From the NCBI RefSeq assembly GCF_002943425.1, contig NZ_PTRA01000005.1:186001-250000 (forward strand): a stretch of 64,000 nucleotides of DNA, in the 5' to 3' direction. This DNA is from Siphonobacter curvatus. GTDB taxonomy: Bacteria; Bacteroidota; Bacteroidia; Cytophagales; Spirosomataceae. The notes under the pieces were generated by a model. It saw only the letters and a list, made by a program, of their open reading frames with translations, had not been told where the DNA came from and did no database searches. The position numbers were made by a program, and so were the translations under genes. Below, piece after piece: positions 1 through 8,608 of this stretch. Every line of letters begins with the position of its first letter. The stretch's first letter is position 1.

Positions 1-141
1 AGGTCCGCGATAGGGCGTACGTCCGGATTATACAAATTGGAGCTTATCGAATACAAAACGCGTTTCGGTGAGGTTTTACCGGATACAAATGGTAGAAAGA
101 AGCGGATCAAATCCGAAGGATCTTTCTTTCTGAAACCCTAA
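1..141 (+). CDS. C-terminal fragment of an unrecognised protein
   Basis: An open frame runs from the first base of the window to a TAA at 139-141, giving 46 residues with no start inside the window. The tail is basic and ends in FFLKP. I do not recognise the family. A rho-independent terminator follows the stop immediately, which supports a real gene end on this strand. It could equally be the tail of a transposase or a regulator; nothing visible decides this. Confidence 0.5.
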   Translation, partial: RSAIGRTSGLYKLELIEYKTRFGEVLPDTNGRKKRIKSEGSFFLKP

Positions 142-184
142 AAAAAAAGCAGGAGTCCAACTCAGTGTCAGACTCCTGCTTTTT
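142..184. terminator. Bidirectional rho-independent terminator
   Basis: The arms AGCAGGAGTC and GACTCCTGCT form a 10-bp perfect stem with a 13-nt loop. An A-run lies on the left and a T-run on the right. It can end the plus-strand gene that stops at 141 and the minus-strand trehalose operon that stops at 238. Confidence 0.85.
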
Positions 185-237
185 CAATAAGTACTACTTT
201 TAAATTTTTGATACGGGTTTTAAAGAACTTCAAATCT

Positions 238-3200
238 TTAGCCCCGGTGATAAATCTCAGCCCAGGTGCGGAGTTGCTTTTCGTGAACGGCGGTAAACTG
301 CTCGGGCAGTAATCGCCATTTCCAGCAGGCACTGTTTCCGGCGGGTGTGTTCATCCGGGCCTTTTCATCCAGGCCCAGTACATCCTGCAAGGGCAAAATG
401 GCCGTTTGGGCCACGGAAGCATAGGCCAGCCGAATCATAACGAAATGAATCGTTTCTTCGGACAAGGAGCCGCCCACGTATTTTTCCAGGTTGCGGTGCT
501 CTTCCGGGGACAAATCCTGCCGGAACCAACCCTTCGTCGTGTTATTATCGTGTGTACCCGTATACACCAGACTCAGCGGCAGGTGATTATGCGGAATATT
601 GACCGAACGAGGCATGTCGTCGCTAAAGGCAAAATGCAGTACCCGCATACCGGGCAGCATAAATTCATCCCGCAATTGATACACATCCTCACCAATATCG
701 CCTAGGTCTTCGGCAATCAGCGACAGACTGCCCAGTTTTTCCTGCAAGACCTGGAAAAATTCGGCTCCGGGGCCGGGCTTCCAGGCTCCGTTTTTAGCCG
801 TTTTTTCTTCGGCGGGTACTTCCCAGTAACTGGCAAAGGCCCGGAAGTGATCCAATCGCAGGCGATCGTACAATTCCATGTTCTTTTCGATCCGATCGAT
901 CCACCAGTCGTACTGGCGGGCTTTCAGCACGTCCCAACGGTACAGGGGCATGCCCCAGCGTTGCCCTTCTTCGTTGAAATAATCGGGTGGTACGCCCGCT
1001 ACGCAGGTCATTTCACCCTGTTCATCCAAGTAGAAAATTTCTGGGTTGGCCCACACATCCACAGAGTCGTAGCTGGGATAAAAAGGCAGGTCGCCCAGGA
1101 ATTGTACATTCTGCTGATTGCCATACGCCCGCAACTCCCGCCACTGCTGGAAGAAAATGAACTGCACCCACTTCTCGTAGGTAAGTTCCGCTTCGTGTTC
1201 GCAGGCAAATGCGATCAGGGTTCCCGACTCCCGCATTTTATAGGGTTGCGGCCACTCAGACCAGGACTTTTGCTGCTGGTAATTTTTGAGTACAACAAAC
1301 AAGGCGTAATCGTCGAGCCACTCGGATTCCTGCTGACAAAATTCACGGAATGCGTTTCGCCAGTAAATGGAAGCCGATTGTTGAAACTTCTGGTAGGCCT
1401 TAGCCAGCATCTGGGTCTTCAACTCATTGACCTGCTCGTAATCAACCTGCGACTGAGCCGGGAGCTGATACGGTTCCAGGTCCTTCAGCCAGCCGTGTTC
1501 CTGTAACTTTTCCGGACTAATCAGCAGGGGATTGCCCGCCCGGCTTGAGATGGAACTATACGGCGAATACGCCTGATCGACTCCCGTTGGATTGAGCGGT
1601 AACAGCTGCCAGTAGCTTTGTTTACTGCGGGAAAGGGCATCCACGAAGGCCTGGGCCTGAGGTCCCAGATCACCAATACCAAAGTTGGACGGCAACGAAG
1701 TGACGGAAAGTAAGATACCCGCATTGCGGTCCAGCATTTCCGGTTCGCCCTGTAATAAAGCCAGGGGTAACTGATGGAATAAATCCTGTACGCGTAATGA
1801 TTCGACCGGCATTCCCAGCAAATTCAGCCAGGTTTGGGGAGCTTCTTCGGGTACTACGATCTGCGTATCCTTCCAATCGATTTCCAGAACCGAACACTTC
1901 TGCTTTTCCCCGAGTTGGGCCGCGTGCAGCGGTACGGCTACGATGAACCAGTTTTGCTGGTACCGGCGGGCAAAAGCCAGGACGTGCTCGGCGTATGCTC
2001 CAGTCACCTGCAAGGGCAGATACAATCCTTCCGCGAAGGTTTCCGCATGTTCGCCGCGTTTCAGAAAGAGCTGATGCGTCAACCAGAGTTTAATTTGTCC
2101 GGTAAAGCGACGTTTCCACAGATCAGCTACCGTAACCCGATCCAGTTCATCCAGCCATTGCTGGCGAAGCTGGTAATCAACGGGTCGGCGGTTGTCCGGA
2201 TCTACTAAACTCAAATCCCAGGATTCCGTACCCTGATACACGTCCGGTACGCCGGGAGCAGTAAATTTCAATAGCGTCTGAGCCAGGGAATTGACAATGC
2301 CCCAATCGGCTATTTTCCGGTGGAAGGGCTCGAATGCGGCCCAGAATTCCCCTTCTTGATCCAGCAATTGTCCGGCAAAATCCTGAGCCGCCTGCTCGTA
2401 GGCCTCATTCGGTTTGGTCCAGTTGGAGTGGAGTTTAGCTTCCCGTAAGGCTTTTTGCAGGTATTCGTTGAGCCGTTGTGGGAACTCATCTTCGTCCTGC
2501 CCCGGCATGGGGTACGCCCCGAGCACGGTTTGGAAAATAAAATACTGATCGCTGGGGTCCAGTTCCGCGTGGCGATGGGCCGCTGACCATTCTTGCACGG
2601 TCTTAAGCCATTGCTGCGGTAAATCGGTGAGTACGTTAAGTCGGGCTCGTACATCCTCGCCCCGCTTGGTATCGTGCGTGGAGGTACCGTTCAGCGACAA
2701 AGGCCATTTTTGCTGCCGATCCCGCATGAGCTGGTGGAAGTGCTCCGGGTTAAGGCCAAATTCGGCTACGGAATCACCCACTTCATTGTGACCAATGAAT
2801 CGGTGATAGGTATACAGCAGGGTATCTTCCACGCCTTTCGCCATAAGCGGTCCCGAAAACTGCATACACCGCTGGTAGAAGGGCAGAGATTCAGACTGAT
2901 TAAACAGCGTATCCTGTAAAGCCGTCAGTGTCTTCTTTAATTTCGGCTGATCCGATTCAATGGCAGCAAATACCGCACGGATCGCTTCCTGTTCAGCGGG
3001 CTCCAGGGGCCACTGGTTACCGTAATTGCGGTACACCGGACAATAAATCAGCCACTGGGCAATGGCTTCCCGCAAGTCTTCTTCTGCCAGTTCGGGAAGG
3101 TCCAGTTGACCGTATAACCGCACCAGATTGGTCAGCTCGCCCGCCATATGATCGAAAAGAATAGCCGCTTTTTTGCGATGAATCTGTTCGGTAATGGGGG

Positions 3201-4350
3201 TACGATCGCCCGTCAGTTTCTCGTAATAGTTGGTAAAAGCCTCTTCACTGGCGGTGTTGGTAAACAGGTTATTGACGTACGAAAGGAAATCGTAACCCGT
3301 GTTGCCTTCAATGGGCCAGTATTCGGGTAACTCTTCACCCGGCTCAAGAATTTTCTCTACCGTCAGATACGTTTCCGGTCCGGCCAGTTCCCGTAGCTGT
3401 TGCAGGTACGCGGTCGGATCATATAACCCGTCGATGTGATCAACGCGGAGGCCCTGAAAGACCCCCGTGTCCACCAGCGTCTGGATGTACTTGTGAAAAT
3501 GCTCGAATACCTCGGGTTGCTGGATGTTGAGACAAATGAGGCCATTTACCGTAAAGAACCGCCGAAAGTTGATTTGCGTATCGGTTTCCGCGTAAAAGCA
3601 GAGGCGGTAATACTGTTCGTCGGCGAGTTGCTGAATTTTTTCCGGGTCTTTGTTCCAGCTTTCCAGTAACTCCTCCAGATCCGCATGTAGCTCCGTTTGC
3701 TCGGCCAGAGGCGTCCAGATCTGTTCAACGAGTGTTACGCCATATAAACCATCGTCTTCGATACGTTCCAGTTGCTGAAAGGCTTTCGAAAGGGAGGCCG
3801 CTTTGGGCAGGGCTTCCAGTACTCGTCCAATCGAAGGTGTACTCAAGGGGAAATCCATTTCATTCACTACCAGCACCAACTGCTTGTTGTGGTAGGCAAC
3901 TTTCAAGTCGCCCTTTTGGATTACCTTTTCCAGCGATTCACCGAGGAAGGGAGCCATAATCTGGCCCGGACTGACGGGATTATCCCAGTCAATATCAAAA
4001 AATGAAGCGTAAACCGAACGTTTGCCCTTTTGAAAAACATCCCAAATCCACAGGTTCGAAGGGGTGTAAGCCATGTGATTGGGTACGATATCCTGCAACC
4101 AGCCAATGCCTTTTTCCTGGAGCTGAGACTGAATCCGCAGTAAATCTGCTTCCGTTCCAATTTCAGGATTGATCCGGTGGGGATTCAGTCCATCGTAACC
4201 ATGCGTACTGCCGGGCGTTGATTCGAAAATGGGCGAGGCGTACAGCGTTTGAATGCCCAGTTTCTGTAAATAGGGTATAATGGCTTCGAGTTCCTTAAAG
4301 GAGAACGCCTTGTGAAGTTGAAATCGATAAGTAGCGATGGGGTTATTCAT
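238..4350 (-). CDS. treY-malQ: Fused maltooligosyltrehalose synthase (TreY) and 4-alpha-glucanotransferase (MalQ)
   Basis: This 1370-residue protein carries two complete enzymes. Residues 1 to about 870 are TreY (GH13), which turns the reducing end of a maltodextrin into an alpha,alpha-1,1 trehalosyl end. Expected catalytic residues are visible as D304 (in RVDHIDG), E332 (TVEKIL) and D560 (THDTKRG). Residues from about M872 to the end are MalQ (GH77, amylomaltase), a disproportionating enzyme that rebuilds longer glucans from short ones. Its expected triad is D1167 (RLDHFRAF), E1214 (AEDLGD) and D1268 (THDNNTT). Each half has about the usual length of the free-standing enzyme. I chose the ATG at 4348-4350 (MNNPIATYRF), because the longer reading adds 23 residues unlike the family. 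It overlaps the end of treZ by 8 bp, so translational coupling is likely. Both proteins act in the cytosol. MalQ could recycle the short maltodextrins left when TreZ removes trehalose. There is no stop or frameshift at the junction. Confidence 0.9.
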   Translation of the reverse strand: MNNPIATYRFQLHKAFSFKELEAIIPYLQKLGIQTLYASPIFESTPGSTHGYDGLNPHRINPEIGTEADLLRIQSQLQEKGIGWLQDIVPNHMAYTPSNLWIWDVFQKGKRSVYASFFDIDWDNPVSPGQIMAPFLGESLEKVIQKGDLKVAYHNKQLVLVVNEMDFPLSTPSIGRVLEALPKAASLSKAFQQLERIEDDGLYGVTLVEQIWTPLAEQTELHADLEELLESWNKDPEKIQQLADEQYYRLCFYAETDTQINFRRFFTVNGLICLNIQQPEVFEHFHKYIQTLVDTGVFQGLRVDHIDGLYDPTAYLQQLRELAGPETYLTVEKILEPGEELPEYWPIEGNTGYDFLSYVNNLFTNTASEEAFTNYYEKLTGDRTPITEQIHRKKAAILFDHMAGELTNLVRLYGQLDLPELAEEDLREAIAQWLIYCPVYRNYGNQWPLEPAEQEAIRAVFAAIESDQPKLKKTLTALQDTLFNQSESLPFYQRCMQFSGPLMAKGVEDTLLYTYHRFIGHNEVGDSVAEFGLNPEHFHQLMRDRQQKWPLSLNGTSTHDTKRGEDVRARLNVLTDLPQQWLKTVQEWSAAHRHAELDPSDQYFIFQTVLGAYPMPGQDEDEFPQRLNEYLQKALREAKLHSNWTKPNEAYEQAAQDFAGQLLDQEGEFWAAFEPFHRKIADWGIVNSLAQTLLKFTAPGVPDVYQGTESWDLSLVDPDNRRPVDYQLRQQWLDELDRVTVADLWKRRFTGQIKLWLTHQLFLKRGEHAETFAEGLYLPLQVTGAYAEHVLAFARRYQQNWFIVAVPLHAAQLGEKQKCSVLEIDWKDTQIVVPEEAPQTWLNLLGMPVESLRVQDLFHQLPLALLQGEPEMLDRNAGILLSVTSLPSNFGIGDLGPQAQAFVDALSRSKQSYWQLLPLNPTGVDQAYSPYSSISSRAGNPLLISPEKLQEHGWLKDLEPYQLPAQSQVDYEQVNELKTQMLAKAYQKFQQSASIYWRNAFREFCQQESEWLDDYALFVVLKNYQQQKSWSEWPQPYKMRESGTLIAFACEHEAELTYEKWVQFIFFQQWRELRAYGNQQNVQFLGDLPFYPSYDSVDVWANPEIFYLDEQGEMTCVAGVPPDYFNEEGQRWGMPLYRWDVLKARQYDWWIDRIEKNMELYDRLRLDHFRAFASYWEVPAEEKTAKNGAWKPGPGAEFFQVLQEKLGSLSLIAEDLGDIGEDVYQLRDEFMLPGMRVLHFAFSDDMPRSVNIPHNHLPLSLVYTGTHDNNTTKGWFRQDLSPEEHRNLEKYVGGSLSEETIHFVMIRLAYASVAQTAILPLQDVLGLDEKARMNTPAGNSACWKWRLLPEQFTAVHEKQLRTWAEIYHRG

Positions 4351-6187
4351 GGATGTATAGGAGAATCGACTCCGGTTGAATGGTGAGCCCTGAATCAGGT
4401 AAAATGACCTCAGGAGCACCTAAAGGGCCGTTCCAGCGAACATCGGCGGAGTCCCAGCGTTTATGCCAGGCCAGCTTCGCCTCCGGTACGGGTACGGCCT
4501 GAGGCTGCTTAGAGAAATTCAAAAGGATGAGAATATCCTGTTTTTCGTGCCAGCGACGAATAATCAGTAAATCCCGGTCTTCGTCTGCGACCACCTCCAT
4601 TTGACTACGATCCAGATTTTTAAGAGCCGGATGAGCCTTACGAAGGGCAATCAGTGCCTGATAATACCGGAATAAGGTTTGGTGGTGTTCTTTTTCAAGT
4701 AAGTCCCACTGTAACTTGGATTGCTGAAAGGTTTCTTCAATAGTCGGATCGGGAGCCTCGCCATCACCACTATGGAAGTAGGCAAACTCTTTGCGGCGAC
4801 CTTCCCGTACCAACGCTGAAAGTTTGGGATCGGTGTGGTCGACGAAGTACAGAAAAGGATTCTCCTCGGCCCATTCTTCACCCATAAACAGTAAAGGCAG
4901 GTAAGGACTACATAATACGGTTCCGGCCAGTAATTTAAGCATTTCAAAGCTTACCAGCTGGCTCGTACGTTCGCCCATCATGCGGTTTCCGACGTGGTCG
5001 TGGTTTTGAGAGAATACCACGAATTTTTCACCCGGAATCTGGTCCGTATGCACGCCAAATTTCTTGTGACGGCGAAAGGAGTACTGACCTGTATATACGT
5101 AAGCATCACGGAAGGCTTTCGCCAAGTGATTCATGCCATTCATTTCTTCGTAATAACCCATTCGTTCTTCCCCGGCCGCTACGCGGAGGGCGTGGTGGAA
5201 TTCATCACTCCACTGGGCATCCATGGCGTATCCGCCCTGTTCCATGGGTTTGATGTAACGGGTATCGTTCAGGTCCATCTCCACAATCAAATAGTGAGTA
5301 CGGCCCGTTTGTTCGCTCAACGCGTCTACGTGCTGCTTGATTTCCTGCAGAATGTGGTACGGACTAAAATCGCGGATGGCGTGTACGGCATCCAGACGGA
5401 GGCCGTCGATGTGAAAATCACGAAACCACATCAACACGTTCTCGATGAAAAACTGCCGTACGCCATCGCAGTGTTCATCATCAAAGTTTAGCCCATCTCC
5501 CCAGGGCGTGGAATATTTATCGGTAAAATACGGCCCATACTGACCAAAGTAATTGCCATCTGGGCCCATGTGGTTGTATACGACATCCAGAATTACGGCC
5601 AGTCCTTTATCGTGGCAGCGGTCTACCAGGTGTTGCAGGCCGCGTACGCCACCATACGAGTGCTGAACGGCAAACGGATACACGCCATCGTAGCCCCAGT
5701 TCCGTTTTCCGGGGAACTGAGCGATCGGCATGAGTTCGATGGCCGTTACACCCAGGGAAATTAAATGATCCAGTTTTTCTTCCAGAGCCGCAAAAGTGCC
5801 CTCGGGCGTAAAAGTGCCTACATGAAGTTCGTAAAAAATGTAATCGGCGAGCGGCAAATTTTGCCAGTGCTGGTCGTGCCAGTCGTAATCGGATAAATCA
5901 ACAGCCTCGGATACACTATGGACCGTTTCGGGCTGCGACAAAGAGGTAGGGTCGGGCAGGTGTTTACCATCGTTTAATACGAACTGGTAGGTGTCACCCG
6001 GTTGAAGCTCGGTAGTAGTTAATTCCCAGTAGCCGAAGCCATCTTTTACCAGTGGATACATCGTATTGGATTTGGTCAGATGGATAGCGGCGTGTTCCAG
6101 GAGGGGAGCCCACAAAACAATGTGAGCTTCCCCCGTAGAACTGAAATTAACCCCGAGCGTGCGAGAACTCAGGTTAATGGATTGCAT
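4343..6187 (-). CDS. treZ: Maltooligosyltrehalose trehalohydrolase (TreZ), first copy
   Basis: A 614-residue cytosolic GH13 enzyme that releases free trehalose from the maltooligosyltrehalose made by TreY. An N-terminal beta-sandwich of about 100 residues is followed by the barrel, with the family motif ELHVGTFTPEGTF near residue 120. Expected catalytic residues are D266 (GLRLDAVHAI), E303 (VEMDLND) and D397 (QNHDHVGNR). The length is usual for TreZ. It lies between glgX (3-bp gap) and treY-malQ (8-bp overlap), a tight operon. The FTPEGTF motif and the neighbours favour TreZ over a branching enzyme. A second treZ lies 2.4 kb away in another operon. Confidence 0.93.
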   Translation of the reverse strand: MQSINLSSRTLGVNFSSTGEAHIVLWAPLLEHAAIHLTKSNTMYPLVKDGFGYWELTTTELQPGDTYQFVLNDGKHLPDPTSLSQPETVHSVSEAVDLSDYDWHDQHWQNLPLADYIFYELHVGTFTPEGTFAALEEKLDHLISLGVTAIELMPIAQFPGKRNWGYDGVYPFAVQHSYGGVRGLQHLVDRCHDKGLAVILDVVYNHMGPDGNYFGQYGPYFTDKYSTPWGDGLNFDDEHCDGVRQFFIENVLMWFRDFHIDGLRLDAVHAIRDFSPYHILQEIKQHVDALSEQTGRTHYLIVEMDLNDTRYIKPMEQGGYAMDAQWSDEFHHALRVAAGEERMGYYEEMNGMNHLAKAFRDAYVYTGQYSFRRHKKFGVHTDQIPGEKFVVFSQNHDHVGNRMMGERTSQLVSFEMLKLLAGTVLCSPYLPLLFMGEEWAEENPFLYFVDHTDPKLSALVREGRRKEFAYFHSGDGEAPDPTIEETFQQSKLQWDLLEKEHHQTLFRYYQALIALRKAHPALKNLDRSQMEVVADEDRDLLIIRRWHEKQDILILLNFSKQPQAVPVPEAKLAWHKRWDSADVRWNGPLGAPEVILPDSGLTIQPESILLYIHE

Positions 6188-6190
6188 AAT

Positions 6191-8320
6191 TTACTTGTGC
6201 GTAGAAAGTGGATTTTTGAGCACAACGACGGAGCGAGCAGCCACGGTGATTGTATCATCGGGTTGGAACTTTTCTCCTTCTTCGTCTACCAGAGCCGTAC
6301 TCGTATCGAGTACTTTGATCCAGGTCGTGCCCCATTTTTCAGGTGGAATTTTGTAATCAATCGACTCATAATGGGCATTGAAGAGAACGTAAAAATTGTC
6401 ATCCACAATGCGTTTTCCCGTAGCACTGACGGATCGCAGGGCGTGTCCGCTCATGAAGATTCCCAGCGATTTGGCGAAGCCGTTTTGCCAGTCTTCATCA
6501 CTCATTTCGGTCCCTTCGGGTAAAAACCAGGCAATGTCTTCCACTCCCGTACCTTTGATGGGTTGACCTTTGAACCAACCCCGCCGGCAAAATACGGGGT
6601 GACTCTTGCTAAAGCGAATCACCTTACGGGTAAATTCCAGCAACTCCTGATCAGCGGCCTCCCAGTTCACCCAGGAAATCTCATTATCCTGGCAGTAGGC
6701 GTTATTGTTGCCCTGCTGGGTACGACCCATTTCATCCCCGGCCACGAGCATAGCTACGCCCTGGGAAAGGAAAAGCGTGGTGATGAGATTTCGCTTCTGC
6801 TGGGCTCGTAAGGCTATGATTTCGGCATCTTCCGTGGGACCTTCTACCCCACAGTTCCAGGATCGGTTGTGGCTTTCGCCATCTTTGTTGTCCTCACCAT
6901 TGGCTTCGTTGTGTTTGTCATTGTACGAAACCAGATCATTGAGTGTAAAGCCGTCGTGAGCTGTAATGAAGTTGATACTGGCCGTCGGGCTGCGGTACCC
7001 TTCCTGATATAAGTCGGGACTTCCCAGAAAACGTTGAGCAAATTCGCCCAGTTTACTATCCGCTCCCCGCCAGTAGTCGCGTACGCAGTCACGGTACATA
7101 CCGTTCCATTCGGCCCAACCCGGAGGAAATTTACCTACTTGGTAGCCACCTTCACCCACATCCCAGGGCTCGGCAATGAGTTTCACCTGTGAAATGATCG
7201 GATCCTGATAGATAACGTCGAAGAAGGAGTTGAGTTTGTCAATTTCGTGCAGACCCCGAGCCAGTGTTGAGGCCAGGTCAAACCGGAATCCATCCACGTG
7301 CATTTCCAGAATCCAGTAACGCAAACTATCCATGATGAGCCGCAGTACGTTGGGTTGCATCACATTCAGCGTATTGCCCGTACCGGTATAATCCATGTAG
7401 TACCGGCCATCGTGCAGGCGGTAGTAAGCGGCATTGTCGATGCCTTTGAACGAAAGCGTAGGACCCATTTCGTTACCTTCGGCGGTGTGGTTGTACACCA
7501 CATCGAGAATGACTTCGATACCCGCTTTATGGAGTTCCTTCACCATCGTTTTGAACTCGGTAACCTGTTCGCCTTGTACACCGCTGCTGGAATAACCCGC
7601 GTCCGGAGCGAAGAAAGCAATGGTATTGTAGCCCCAATAATTCGTCAGGCCTTTTTCGACCAAATGACTGTCTTTGACGAAGGCGTGGATCGGCATCAGT
7701 TCCACCGAGGTAATACCCAGATCCTTCAAATACTTGATCGTAACCGGGTGACCTAAGGCTGCATAACTACCACGGATTTCTTCGGGAATGTCCGGGTGTA
7801 ACTGCGTAAAGCCTTTGACGTGGGTTTCGTAAATAACGGTTTTGTTATACGGTACTTTAGGAGCTACGTCATCTTCCCAATCAAAACTCGAATCGACTAC
7901 TACCGATTTAGGTAAAAAGGGTGCACTATCCTCTTCATTGAAAGAAAGATCATCTTCACCTATTTTGTAGCTAAACAAGGAATTATCCCATTCGACCGTA
8001 CCAGCCAACGCTTTGGTGTAGGGATCAATGAGTAATTTATTGGGATTGAATCGATGCCCGTTTTCGGGTTCATACGGACCATGAACGCGGTAACCGTACA
8101 ATTGTCCGGGTTTCAAACCGGGTACATAGACGTGCCAAATGTGATACGCTCGTTCTTCTAAAGGAATGCGAACGGTTTCTTTGGCGTTGGAAACTTCATC
8201 GAAGAGGCAAAGGTCAATACCAGTAGCATTTTCAGCAAAAATGGCAAAATTTACGCCCTTGCCATCGTATTTAGAACCTAGTGGAAAGGGATCACCAGGA
8301 TACGTAGTAGTGGACTTCAT
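6191..8320 (-). CDS. glgX: Glycogen debranching enzyme GlgX/TreX
   Basis: A 709-residue isoamylase-type GH13 debranching enzyme that hydrolyses alpha-1,6 branches of glycogen or limit dextrin. It has an N-terminal CBM48-like domain (about residues 10-120, with the GLKPGQLYGYRVHGPY region), then the barrel. Expected catalytic residues are D348 (FRFDLAS), E384 (IAEPWDVG) and D456 (TAHDGFTL). I chose the ATG at 8318-8320 (MKSTTTYPG) over an in-frame TTG two codons upstream. It is first in the run glgX-treZ-treY-malQ, so it probably supplies linear maltodextrins to the trehalose pathway, the role called TreX. Whether it prefers phosphorylase-limit chains (GlgX) or long chains (TreX) cannot be told from sequence. 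Confidence 0.93.
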   Translation of the reverse strand: MKSTTTYPGDPFPLGSKYDGKGVNFAIFAENATGIDLCLFDEVSNAKETVRIPLEERAYHIWHVYVPGLKPGQLYGYRVHGPYEPENGHRFNPNKLLIDPYTKALAGTVEWDNSLFSYKIGEDDLSFNEEDSAPFLPKSVVVDSSFDWEDDVAPKVPYNKTVIYETHVKGFTQLHPDIPEEIRGSYAALGHPVTIKYLKDLGITSVELMPIHAFVKDSHLVEKGLTNYWGYNTIAFFAPDAGYSSSGVQGEQVTEFKTMVKELHKAGIEVILDVVYNHTAEGNEMGPTLSFKGIDNAAYYRLHDGRYYMDYTGTGNTLNVMQPNVLRLIMDSLRYWILEMHVDGFRFDLASTLARGLHEIDKLNSFFDVIYQDPIISQVKLIAEPWDVGEGGYQVGKFPPGWAEWNGMYRDCVRDYWRGADSKLGEFAQRFLGSPDLYQEGYRSPTASINFITAHDGFTLNDLVSYNDKHNEANGEDNKDGESHNRSWNCGVEGPTEDAEIIALRAQQKRNLITTLFLSQGVAMLVAGDEMGRTQQGNNNAYCQDNEISWVNWEAADQELLEFTRKVIRFSKSHPVFCRRGWFKGQPIKGTGVEDIAWFLPEGTEMSDEDWQNGFAKSLGIFMSGHALRSVSATGKRIVDDNFYVLFNAHYESIDYKIPPEKWGTTWIKVLDTSTALVDEEGEKFQPDDTITVAARSVVVLKNPLSTHK

Positions 8321-8542
8321 GTGCAAATATGGGTGTTAGTGTATGGTTCAGGCAGCACCCGGATGCTGGTTGAGCGAGTTTTTTTCTGCGATCTGCAAGG
8401 GGGCAGAATGGGTGGCATGAACCAATTAAATGTTGTAAAAAAAGTATCCGATACGCGAATTGAGGAATAATGGGGAGAGAGTGCGGCAAAAATACCTACG
8501 TATCACCCAATGCGTAATAGCTAAAAATGTTTTGGAATTTAT

Positions 8543-8591
8543 AAAAAAAAGGGCTGTATCCATCATCTCGATGGATACAGCCCTTTTTTTT
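8543..8591 (-). terminator. Rho-independent terminator after the second treZ
   Basis: The arms GGGCTGTATCCAT (8551-8563) and ATGGATACAGCCC (8571-8583) form a perfect 13-bp stem with a 7-nt loop, flanked by runs of A and T. It lies 18 bp past the stop of the minus-strand gene at 8609 and separates the two trehalose operons. Confidence 0.88.
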
Positions 8592-8608
8592 ATGGAGCAT
8601 AATACGCA

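Noticed and set aside
1-141. Edge fragment as the end of an IS3-type transposase
   Set aside because: Only a loose resemblance (SAIG) was seen; no inverted repeat or second frame supports it.
8292-8489. A 65-codon minus-strand frame overlapping the glgX start
   Set aside because: It overlaps the real gene in another frame and shows no protein character.
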